Shown in pieces: positions 1 to 9,000 of a stretch of 12,706 nt of DNA. The translations under genes and the position numbers were made by a program. Location: positions 1 through 12,706 of the forward strand of contig DBPJ01000002.1 of NCBI GenBank assembly GCA_002304855.1, read 5' to 3'. This stretch comes from Caryophanales bacterium UBA1423 (GTDB lineage: Bacteria > Bacillota_I > Bacilli_A > RF39 > UBA660). The notes under the pieces are model-generated. The model saw only the letters and a program-made list of their open reading frames with translations, had not been told where the DNA came from and ran no database searches. How positions within the stretch are numbered: position 1 is the stretch's first letter; every line of letters begins with the position of its first letter.

Positions 1-14
1 AAATGATATATGAA

Positions 15-22
15 AGTAGGGA
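15..22 (+). promoter_or_regulatory. Ribosome binding site deciding the spoIVA start
   Basis: A purine-rich AGTAGGGA lies with its TAGGG core five bases before the ATG at 27. The earlier in-frame ATG at 3 has only two bases of upstream sequence in the window, so its own ribosome site cannot be judged. The site is weaker than the AAGGAGG motifs of other genes here. Together with the homologous start of Bacillus SpoIVA it favours the ATG at 27. Confidence 0.6.
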
Positions 23-26
23 TTAT

Positions 27-1502
27 ATGGAAAGAATAGATATTATTAAAAGTATTGCTGAGCGTACTAATGGTGATATTTATCTAGGGGTTGTAGGGGC
101 GGTTAGAACTGGTAAATCAACTTTTATTAAGAAATTCATGGAGACTTTAGTTATACCTAACATTGAGAATGAATACGATCGCAAACGAGCTTTAGATGAA
201 TTGCCACAAAGCGCTCAAGGGAAAACAATTATGACCACTGAACCAAAGTTTGTTCCAAATGTAGCCGCTAAAATACAAATTGATGACTTTTCAGCCAATG
301 TTAGATTAATTGATTGTGTTGGGTATGTTATACCTGGGGCTAAAGGTTATGAAGATGAAAATGGTCCTAGAATGGTTAGAACACCATGGTATGATGAAGA
401 AATACCATTTATTGAAGCAGCTGAAATTGGCACTGAAAAGGTTATTAGAGATCACTCAACGATTGGGATAGTAGTAACCACTGATGGTTCTATTTGCGAA
501 ATTCCAAGAAATGATTATGTTGAAGCTGAAGACAGGGTCATTAATGAATTAAAAGAAATTGGTAAACCATTTATTGTCTTATTAAATACTACTCATCCAA
601 TGTTACCTGAAACAGAGCATTTGGCTGACACCCTAAGAAATCAATATGACGTTCCAGTATTACCAGTCAGTATTGAAACGATGAGTGAAAAAGATATTTA
701 CAATATATTGAAAGAAGCACTATATGAATTCCCAATTCTTGAAGTAAAAGTAAATATACCTGAATGGATTGCTGTCTTAAATATCACTCATCCTGTTAAG
801 AAAATGTATATTGACAGAATTAGAGAAAGTGTGGTTGAAGTAAGAAAACTTAGAGATATTGACAATATAACTAAACACTTCTTAGAGAATGAAGCTATTA
901 GTAAAGCTTATCTATCAGATGTCAATGCTTCAACTGGTGAAGTTACCATTAATTTACATGCTCCTAATAATTTATATAATGAAGTACTAAAAGATATTAT
1001 TGGTATTAATGTAACTAACCGTTCAGAATTACTATCATTATTCCAATCATATAATGAAGCTAAGAAAGAATATGATCAAATTAAATTTGCACTTAAGATG
1101 GTTAAACAAACTGGTTATGGCGTAGCTTCACCAACTCTATCAGATATGAAATTAGATACTCCAGAAATTATTAGACAAGGATCTAGGTATGGCATTAAAT
1201 TAAAGGCAGTAGCACCTAGTATCCATATGATTAGAGTTGATGTTGAAAGCACTTTTGAACCAATTATTGGATCAGAAGTCCAAAGTAAAGAATTAATTAA
1301 TTATCTAATGAAAGATTATGAACAAAATGCTGATAACATCTGGAAATCTGAAATCTTTGGTAGAAGTTTAGATGTCATTGTGCAAGAAGGTATTCAAGCT
1401 AAAATATCATTAATGCCAGATAATGCAAAATATAAACTACAAAAAACATTAGGTAAGATAATTAATAAAGGTTCTGGTAATTTAATCGCAATTATATTAT
1501 AA
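27..1502 (+). CDS. spoIVA: Stage IV sporulation protein A (spore coat ATPase)
   Basis: SpoIVA is a cytoskeletal ATPase. In the mother cell it polymerises on the forespore surface, anchored by SpoVM, and forms the basement layer of the spore coat; it is also needed for cortex formation. The 491-residue product matches the family over its whole length (B. subtilis 492). The N-terminal TRAFAC-like nucleotide domain has Walker A GAVRTGKST at 24-32 with Lys30, the sensor threonine pair TT at 70-71 in KTIMTTEPKF, and IDCVGY with Asp96. The middle domain follows, and the C-terminal tail GSGNLIAIIL is the part known in Bacillus to contact SpoVM. Translation could begin eight codons earlier at base 3. 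The ATG at 27 is preferred because it gives MERIDI, equivalent to the Bacillus N terminus, and has a ribosome site. No frameshift or lost key residue is seen. Its promoter lies outside the window, where a sigma-E control would be expected from the family. Confidence 0.97.
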   Translation: MERIDIIKSIAERTNGDIYLGVVGAVRTGKSTFIKKFMETLVIPNIENEYDRKRALDELPQSAQGKTIMTTEPKFVPNVAAKIQIDDFSANVRLIDCVGYVIPGAKGYEDENGPRMVRTPWYDEEIPFIEAAEIGTEKVIRDHSTIGIVVTTDGSICEIPRNDYVEAEDRVINELKEIGKPFIVLLNTTHPMLPETEHLADTLRNQYDVPVLPVSIETMSEKDIYNILKEALYEFPILEVKVNIPEWIAVLNITHPVKKMYIDRIRESVVEVRKLRDIDNITKHFLENEAISKAYLSDVNASTGEVTINLHAPNNLYNEVLKDIIGINVTNRSELLSLFQSYNEAKKEYDQIKFALKMVKQTGYGVASPTLSDMKLDTPEIIRQGSRYGIKLKAVAPSIHMIRVDVESTFEPIIGSEVQSKELINYLMKDYEQNADNIWKSEIFGRSLDVIVQEGIQAKISLMPDNAKYKLQKTLGKIINKGSGNLIAIIL

Positions 1503-1538
1503 AAAAACTTAAGGATTTATCCTTAAGCTTTTTATTTT
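1501..1538. terminator. Bidirectional intrinsic terminator between spoIVA and the hexomutase gene
   Basis: A perfect inverted repeat CTTAAGGA/TCCTTAAG (1508-1515 and 1520-1527) has a four-base loop. Seven A residues precede it (1501-1507) and CTTTTTATTTT follows it, so a U-tract is present whichever strand is transcribed. It starts at the spoIVA stop codon, and its plus-strand T-run overlaps the stop codon of the convergent gene (1532-1534). The stem is AT-rich, so it may be of moderate strength. Confidence 0.85.
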
Positions 1539-2902
1539 AAATTATGAATCAGCGTATCAAATTCTTCTTGAATTACTTTTAATCGTTCTTTAGATTTAGC
1601 TTCATACCTAGTCGTTATATTAGGACCAGTATTAGAAGCTCTAATAAGGGCAAAACCATCATCAAATAATACTTTACAACCATCAATCGTTAAAATATTA
1701 TAACCTTTATTAAGACAATATTCTTTAACTTGTTCAACCTTTTTAAATTTAACATCATCTGGTGTTTCTATTTTTAATTCATTAGTTGCATAGTAAATAT
1801 TTATATTCTCTAGTAATTCACTAACTTTTTTATCATTATGGCTTAATATTTCAATCATTCTAAGAGCGGCATAGATGCCATCATCAAAGCCATAAAATTT
1901 ATCATTGAAGAAGACATGTCCTGATAATTCTCCTCCAAATAAAATGTTATCTTCATAAACTTTTGCTCTCATATATGAATTACCCGTTCGATAACAAATT
2001 GGGATGCCTCCTAATTTGATTATTTCATCTTCGAGGGCTTTAGAACACTTAACATCAAAAAGAATACGTTTATCAGGAAGTTTATGAAGGATATCTCTAA
2101 TGACAATAATCATGAAATGGTCGCAAGGTATCATTTTACCATTTTCATCAACTAATCCCATGCGATCACCATCACCATCAAAAGCTAGTCCTATATGACT
2201 ATTAGTTTTAACAACTGTTTCTTTTAAATCTTTTAAATTTTCTTCGACACTTGGATCAGGATGATGATTAGGGTAGTCTGGATTTGAATCACAATATAAT
2301 GGAATGTAATCAATATTTAGTTTATCAAATATTTTTTTAACAATAATTGAAGCAGTACCATTGCCACAATCAATGACTACTTTAGGTTTATTTGGTCCTA
2401 AATTGATTGATGAGGTAATGTAGTTGATATAATCGGTTTCAATATTTTTATGAATTAGATTGCCATTACCGGTAGTAAATTGTTTTTGTTTAATAAATTC
2501 TTTAAATTGTTGAATATATTCACCATAAGCATTATAGATGCCATTGAAAGTTATTTTAAAGCCATTATATTCTTTGGGATTGTGTGAAGCGGTAATCATA
2601 ATGCCTGATGTGGCCTTAAAATGGTTTAAAGCAAAATAATACATTGGAGTAGTTACTAATCCGACACTAATGACATCTATTCCTGTTTCATTGATCCCTT
2701 TCGTAAGGGCTTCAAATAAAATAGGCGATGACTCTCTATTATCATAACCAATAATAGTAAAAGTCTTATTTTCATTTTTTAATTTAGTTCCAAATGCTAA
2801 ACCAATCGTGTAAGCAACATCTACCGTTAAATCTTTTTCATAAATACCTCTAATATCATAACCTCTAAAAATATGATCATTAATATTATTTACTATTTTC
2901 AT
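1532..2902 (-). CDS. Alpha-D-phosphohexomutase (phosphoglucomutase/phosphomannomutase, ManB/AlgC type)
   Basis: The enzyme should interconvert hexose-6-phosphate and hexose-1-phosphate in the cytoplasm through a phosphoserine and a 1,6-bisphosphate intermediate. At about 456 residues it has the usual family length (AlgC is 463). All four active-site loops are visible, numbered from the first Met of the MM pair: the TASHNP phosphoserine loop at 105-110 (Ser107), the metal loop DGDGDR at 243-248, the sugar-specificity loop GGELSGH at 324-330, and the phosphate-binding loop with RASNTGPN and TTRYEA at about 422-436. The N terminus FRGYDIRG is the family's FRxYDIRG signature. Two ATGs are adjacent (2905 and 2902). 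The second is preferred because the GGTGA ribosome site is four bases from it and only one base from the first. Glucose versus mannose preference cannot be read reliably from sequence. The neighbouring Pgi and glucan synthase favour glucose-1-P/glucose-6-P. It is transcribed away from the synthase. Confidence 0.93.
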   Translation of the reverse strand: MKIVNNINDHIFRGYDIRGIYEKDLTVDVAYTIGLAFGTKLKNENKTFTIIGYDNRESSPILFEALTKGINETGIDVISVGLVTTPMYYFALNHFKATSGIMITASHNPKEYNGFKITFNGIYNAYGEYIQQFKEFIKQKQFTTGNGNLIHKNIETDYINYITSSINLGPNKPKVVIDCGNGTASIIVKKIFDKLNIDYIPLYCDSNPDYPNHHPDPSVEENLKDLKETVVKTNSHIGLAFDGDGDRMGLVDENGKMIPCDHFMIIVIRDILHKLPDKRILFDVKCSKALEDEIIKLGGIPICYRTGNSYMRAKVYEDNILFGGELSGHVFFNDKFYGFDDGIYAALRMIEILSHNDKKVSELLENINIYYATNELKIETPDDVKFKKVEQVKEYCLNKGYNILTIDGCKVLFDDGFALIRASNTGPNITTRYEAKSKERLKVIQEEFDTLIHNLK

Positions 2903-2905
2903 CAT

Positions 2906-2911
2906 ATCACC
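2906..2911 (-). promoter_or_regulatory. Ribosome binding site of the hexomutase, nearly at the transcript start
   Basis: On the minus strand GGTGAT occupies 2911-2906. Measured from GGTGA there is one base to the ATG at 2905 and four bases to the ATG at 2902, which supports the second start. It lies only six bases downstream of the -10 hexamer, so the 5' leader should be very short. Confidence 0.55.
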
Positions 2912-2917
2912 AGTTCT

Positions 2918-2946
2918 ATTATACCATTTCTCTAAATATTTGTAAC
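2918..2946 (-). promoter_or_regulatory. SigA-type extended -10 promoter for the hexomutase gene
   Basis: The minus strand reads TGG-TATAAT, a perfect -10 hexamer at 2923-2918 with the extended TG at 2926-2925. A GTTACA at 2946-2941 matches the -35 consensus TTGACA at four of six positions, with a 17-base spacer. The predicted transcription start is about 2911, which places the ribosome site at the very 5' end of the message. Confidence 0.72.
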
Positions 2947-2977
2947 GTCTTTTAAAGTTTTATTAAAAAGAAATATG

Positions 2978-3004
2978 TGCTATAATTAGTAATAGTAATA
3001 TAAT
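2978..3004 (+). promoter_or_regulatory. Extended -10 promoter for the glucan synthase-pgi operon
   Basis: TGC-TATAAT at 2978-2986 is a perfect extended -10 element. No convincing -35 is present: the expected position near 2958 holds TTTTAT, in an AT-rich stretch. A second TATAAT occurs at 2999-3004, only 17 bases before the start codon, without TG or -35 support. The first is the better candidate and would give a leader of about 30 bases. The -10 elements of the two divergent genes are about 57 bases apart. Confidence 0.65.
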
Positions 3005-3008
3005 GAAT

Positions 3009-3015
3009 AAAGGAG
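3009..3015 (+). promoter_or_regulatory. Ribosome binding site of the glucan synthase gene
   Basis: AAAGGAG with a six-base spacer to the ATG at 3022 is near the ideal Shine-Dalgarno sequence and fixes the start of the large reading frame. Confidence 0.85.
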
Positions 3016-3021
3016 TATGTT

Positions 3022-6000
3022 ATGAGCACTGATATCTTAAAAGAGTTTAAAAAGAACGTCAATTGTATTACTGAATATTATAAAAAGTTAATTATCAGGA
3101 CTAAAAAGAATTTAATTGTTGGTACGATCAATGAATGGATTATTGATAACTATTATGTTATTAGCCAACTTGAAAAAGATATTAAGAATGAATATCTTAG
3201 TAAAGAGTTAAAAATGATTAGACCAAGCCGTAAGCGTCATTTATATACTTTAACTCATAATTATTTAAGTGAAAATGATCTTAATATCAACATGACTAGT
3301 TTATTTGAAGAACTTAACGAATATCAAGAACAAAATCATGATTATTTTACTTATTATGAAATCAACTTTATTTGTTTATTGTTAAAAATCATTTTAATTA
3401 ATGAATTATCTAGTTTAGTAAAAAGATTAGATAAAGCTTTAAAAGAAAAAGATTTAGTTGAGAAAATATTCAGCACAATTCAGAATGATCTTGATAGTGG
3501 TGAATCTTTTGACTTGGAAAAATATATTGAAATAAATGATGATATCATTAATCGCCCATATTATATTGAACAACTTAATTATAAATTAAAAAATTTAGGT
3601 CAATTAGCTGAAGAAGCGTTTGTTAAATTGAATGATATGCTATTAAAGCATAATATTTTGCTAAAAGATGCGATTCAAAAATCACATAGTGATTTAACTA
3701 GAGATAATCTTTTAATGATTAATATCTTTGGGTCATTAAAGAAAATAACTAAATATAAACTTGAATATATCTATAAAAATATTAGTTATGCTGAAAAAGC
3801 TTTAATTAGTGAAGAAACTAATATTTATAATCAAATGTACGATAATAATAAGATTGATTATCGTCTTAAAATCATTAACAATAGTAAACGTCTAAAGATG
3901 AGTGAATATGAATACACTAAGATGATTGTTGAACAAGCTAATAATGATAAGAAACATGTAGGGTGGTATTTATTTAAACCTAAAAATTACCAACTTAGAA
4001 CTATCCTTTATATATCAACGATTGTTATTTTTACCATTCTCTTATCGGCGTTAACAGCTAAATATATGGGCGATATAGTCTTGTTCTTTATTTCACTGGT
4101 TCCAATGAGTGTGGTCGCGATTGAAATTTTAAATCAATTATTGATGCACTTAGTTAGACCTAGTACGTTATTTAAATTAAAATTTGAAGAAGGATTACCA
4201 GTAGAGTATAGTACGATGGTTGTTATTCCAACAATCGTTAAAGATAAAAATAAAATAAATGATATGTTTGAACGTTTAGAAGTATATTATTTATCTAATA
4301 AAACAGATAATATCTATTTTACTTTATTAGGTGATTGTTCTAGTGCTGATACTAAACATACTGATAAAGACCAAGAAATTGTGCAAGCGGGTCTTAATAA
4401 AGTTAGCGAATTAAATGAAAAATATGGTAAGAAATTATTCTATTTTGTTTATCGTAATCGTTTCTATAACAAAGGTGAAGGTGAATATTTGGGTTATGAA
4501 CGCAAACGTGGGGCTTTACTTCACTTTAATCAATTATTGTTAGGAAAACTATCTAAAGAACAACAAAAAGAATACTTCAAATGTCATACCTTTGAAGGTT
4601 TTGCCATTCCAATTAAATATGTTATTACGCTTGATACTGATACTAAATTAGTTTTAAATACGGCATTAAAATTAATTGGTGCCATGGCTCATCCAATGAA
4701 TAGACCAGTACTTTCTGAAGACGGTCGTAAAGTTATTAGTGGTTATGCCATTATGCAACCAAGAGTTGGAATTGATGTTGAAGTAACTAATAAATCGATC
4801 TATTCACAATTGTTTGCTGGGTTAGGTGGTTTAGATGTCTACATAACTGCTTGTTTTGATTTGTACCAAGACATCTTTAATGAAGGTAGTTTCGTTGGTA
4901 AGGGTATCTATGATTTAAAAATATTTGATCAAGTATTGAGGGAAACTTTCCCAGAGAATTTAATCTTAAGTCATGATTTGATTGAAGGTAATTATTTACG
5001 TTGTGGTTTTATTAATGATGTTGAATTATTTGATGATTATCCAGCTCGTTATCTAAATGATGCGGTTAGACATCATCGTTGGAATCGAGGCGACTGGCAA
5101 ATAATTAGTTGGTTAGGAAAGAAAGTTAGAAATACCAAAGGTGAAATAGTTAGAAACCCTATTAGTACGTTAGGTAAATGGAAAATATTTGATAATTTAC
5201 GTCGTAGCTTAGTAAGTATTTCATTATTACTATTCCTTTTATATGGTTTTCTTCTTGGTCCTTTACCAGCCTTTTTCTATTTCTTAGTGGTTTCATTTAT
5301 TATTGCTATTCCGATCTTTTTCTATCTCATTTCTAGGATAATATATCGTCAAAAATATGATCCTTTCTTAAGATATTATCTTAATTTAATTAGAGGTATA
5401 ATTGCTGTAGTCAATAAATCATTCATTGTTTTAGCGGTGCTTCCATATGAAGCAAAGTTATATGTTGATTCTATTATTAGAGCTTTATATCGTATGTATA
5501 TTAGTAAAAAGAATCTACTAAACTGGATTACTGCTGAAGAAGTTGAAAAAGTCTTAAAAAATGACCTTAAGACTTATTTGCGCAATTTTAAAATAAATTA
5601 TTTATTGGCAATTATCTTATTAGTTTATTGTTTAATGTATAAAATTGATAATATTTTTGTCACCTTAGTCATTTTCTTAACTTGGATTGGAGCTCCATTC
5701 TTACTATTTATAATTAGTAAAGATATTGGGTATGAAGAAAGTGGTTTAGATGAAAAAAGGAAACAACAAATAAAAGATATAGCTATTAAAACTTGGAAAT
5801 ACTTTGATGAATTAATTACCGAAGAAAATAATTATTTAATTCCGGATAATTATCAGTTGAATAGAGCTAAGAAGATCGACTATAAGACTTCACCTACTGA
5901 TATTGGTTTCTCATTAATTAGTATCATATCAGCCGTTGAATTAGAGCTTATTGGTAGTAATAAAGCTTTAACTATGATTGCTAATATTATTAAAACGGTT

Positions 6001-9000
6001 GAGGAATTAGAAAAATGGCATGGTCATTTATATAACTGGTATAACATCAATACTTTAAATAAGTTATATCCATATTTTGTGTCAACGGTTGATAATGGTA
6101 ACTTTGTCGCTTCATTATATGTCGTTAAGAGTTTCTTAGAAAAATATGGGGAACGTGATATTCTTCATCGGGTAGTTAAATTGATTGATGAAATTGATTT
6201 CTCTAAATTATACAATCAAGATTTAGAAGTCTTTAGTATTGGGTACAATGGTAGTGAACAAGTATTATCAACTTATCATTATAATAACTTTGCATCTGAA
6301 GCAAGACTTGCTAGTTTTATCGCTATTGCTAAAGGTGAAGTACCATTTAGACATTGGTTCTGTTTAGATAAATCTTTAACCAAATATAAACATTACAAAG
6401 GAGTAGCTTCATGGTCAGGTACCGCTTTTGAATACTTCATGCCTTTAATTTTTATAAAGACTTTCAAGCACACCTTATTAGATGAAACTTATTACTTTGC
6501 TTACTATGCCCAACGTGAATTTATGCGTGAAATTGATCCTAATTTACCTTGGGGTCTATCAGAATCTGCTTATAATGAATTAGATGATTCAGGTAACTAT
6601 AAGTATAGTGCTTTTGGAGTTCCATATTTAAAATTCCAAAATAACATTTCATATCCAATTGTTATTTCACCATATAGTTCATTGATGGCGATTAGTGTTG
6701 ATGATGAGGAAGTTTATAACAATATTAAAAAGTTAAAGAAACTAAATATGTATGGCGAATATGGTTTCTATGAAGCTTATGATTATGAAGATAAATCAGT
6801 CATTAAAAACTATTATGCTCACCATCAAGGGATGATTTTAACTAGTCTTACTAACTACTTGAAGGATAATGTCATCCAAGAATATTTTCATACTAATGAA
6901 GATATTAATTCAATTGAAATGTTATTGAAAGAAAAAGTTCAAATTAAAACTTATATTGATCTAAAGATTGCAAAATATAAGAGACATCAATATCCTAAAG
7001 AAAGACAAGAACTTGACTTTAGAGAATATACTCAATTGGGTGTTATTCCTGAAATGGGAGTCTTATCTAATGGTTCATATACAGTTTTAATTAATGATCG
7101 TGGAATCGGATTTAGTAAATATAACAATTTACAAATAAATCGTTATCGTCAGATAGCTGATGAAGCCTATGGGGTCTTCTTCTATATTAGAAATCTTAAT
7201 ACTAATAAATTGTGGTCTAATACTTATGCCCCATTAAATACTAAAAATGATCAATATAAAGTTACTTTTGCTTCCGACCGTATTAAATTTGTTAGAGAAG
7301 ATGAAGGTATTGCAACAACGACTGAAATTACCGTCGTTAAAGATCATAATGCGGAAATCAGAAAACTTACTTTCCAAAATAATACTAATGATGATGTCAT
7401 TTTAGAGGTCACTTCATTTGCTGAACTAATCATGTGCCGTAATGAAGTTGATGTTGATCATCGTGCTTTCAATAGTCTTACTATCAGTAGTGAAGTAGAT
7501 GAAGAAACCTCATCATTGATTTTCAGACGTCGTTCCCGTACCAAAGAAAATACGGATTATTATATTATCAATCGTCTATTCTTAGATAAAGATAATAAAT
7601 ATCCATTTGAATTTGAAACTTCAAGATTAAATTTCATTGGTCGTCATCGTAATGTCAATAATCCCGAAATAATAATGAGTCAAAAAGATTTAACTAAGAC
7701 GATTGGTTCATCACTTGACCCAATTATGAGCATTAGAAAACAGATAAGAGTAAAAGCCAAAGATAAGACCAGTCTATATTTCTTAATTGGTTTTGGTAAA
7801 TCAAAAGAACAGGTATTAGAAATAATTAAAACTTATAAAGATGGGTTTTCAATTGCTAATGCCTTTGATATTACTACCGTCTTTAGTAACATGATTACTA
7901 GTTATGCTAATTTGACGGCGGCTAAAAAGCGTCTATATAATTCAATTTTAAAATATATCTATCAACCCCTATCAATCAATGATGAAAGAAATTTATTGTT
8001 AGCTAATAATCAATTAGGACAATCAGGTTTATGGAAATTTGGTATTTCCGGTGATTGGCCAATTATTGTGGCTGAAATAGATAAAATTGAAGAAGCAGGT
8101 TACATTAGAGATGTCTTGCAATTATATGAGTTCTATAAGAGTAGAGGTATTTATATTGATGTTTGTATTATTAACAATGAAAATGCTAAGAAAGAAAAAT
8201 TAATTGCTAATTATATCAATAGTTTAATGTATCGTATCAATAACCTAAACTATTTTGAAAATTCACCGGGTAATGTCTATACGATATCAGCAGCAGATAT
8301 GACTGAAGAAGAAAAAGACCTATTAAAAATAGCCGCTAGATTATATCTAAATGCCTCTAGATTTAAATCATTAGAAGAAAATATTAATTATATTGCCGAA
8401 AATGTTACCCAAATTAGTAATTCAGTAACGGTTAAGAAAAATATCTTTAATATGCCAACTGAATTACCAAAAGATATTGAGTTCTACAATAACTATGGAG
8501 GTTTTATTAATCAAGGTAGAGAATATTTAATTAGTGACTTAAATACGCCAACCCCATGGATTAATATCTTAGTTAATGATCATTTTGGTAGTATCATTAC
8601 TAATAAGTTAAGTGGCTTTACTTATGCTTACAACAGTAGAGAATTTAAATTGACCTCTTGGAGTAATGATATAGTTGGTGACCCACTAACTGAAGCGCTT
8701 ATCATCAACCGCCAACTATTTAGACCATCAATTGTAAGACATGGCTTTGGTTATACGACTGGTTATAGTACAACTAAAGATTATGACATGTTTGTCAAAA
8801 TCTTTGTTGGTCAAGAAGACCCACTTAAATTCTATCAAGTAAACATTACTAACAAGAAAAATAGTAAACAAGCAATTAAATTAGAATTGATGTTAAAGAT
8901 GGTGTTAGGAACTTCTGAAGAACTAACTAATCGTTATCTATATTCTCATTTTGATAAGAATCAAAATCGCTTGTATTTTAGAAATGCTTATCGAGATAAT

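Noticed and set aside
3..26. Upstream ATG adding eight residues to SpoIVA
   Set aside because: The Bacillus protein starts at the equivalent of the ATG at 27, which has a ribosome site. The upstream start cannot be excluded, because the sequence before base 1 is not available.
2941..2956. Possible CcpA cre-like box starting TGTAACG in the divergent promoter region
   Set aside because: It has CG out of register with the cre consensus and lacks the CA end. No other cre-like site was found there, so catabolite control is not supported.
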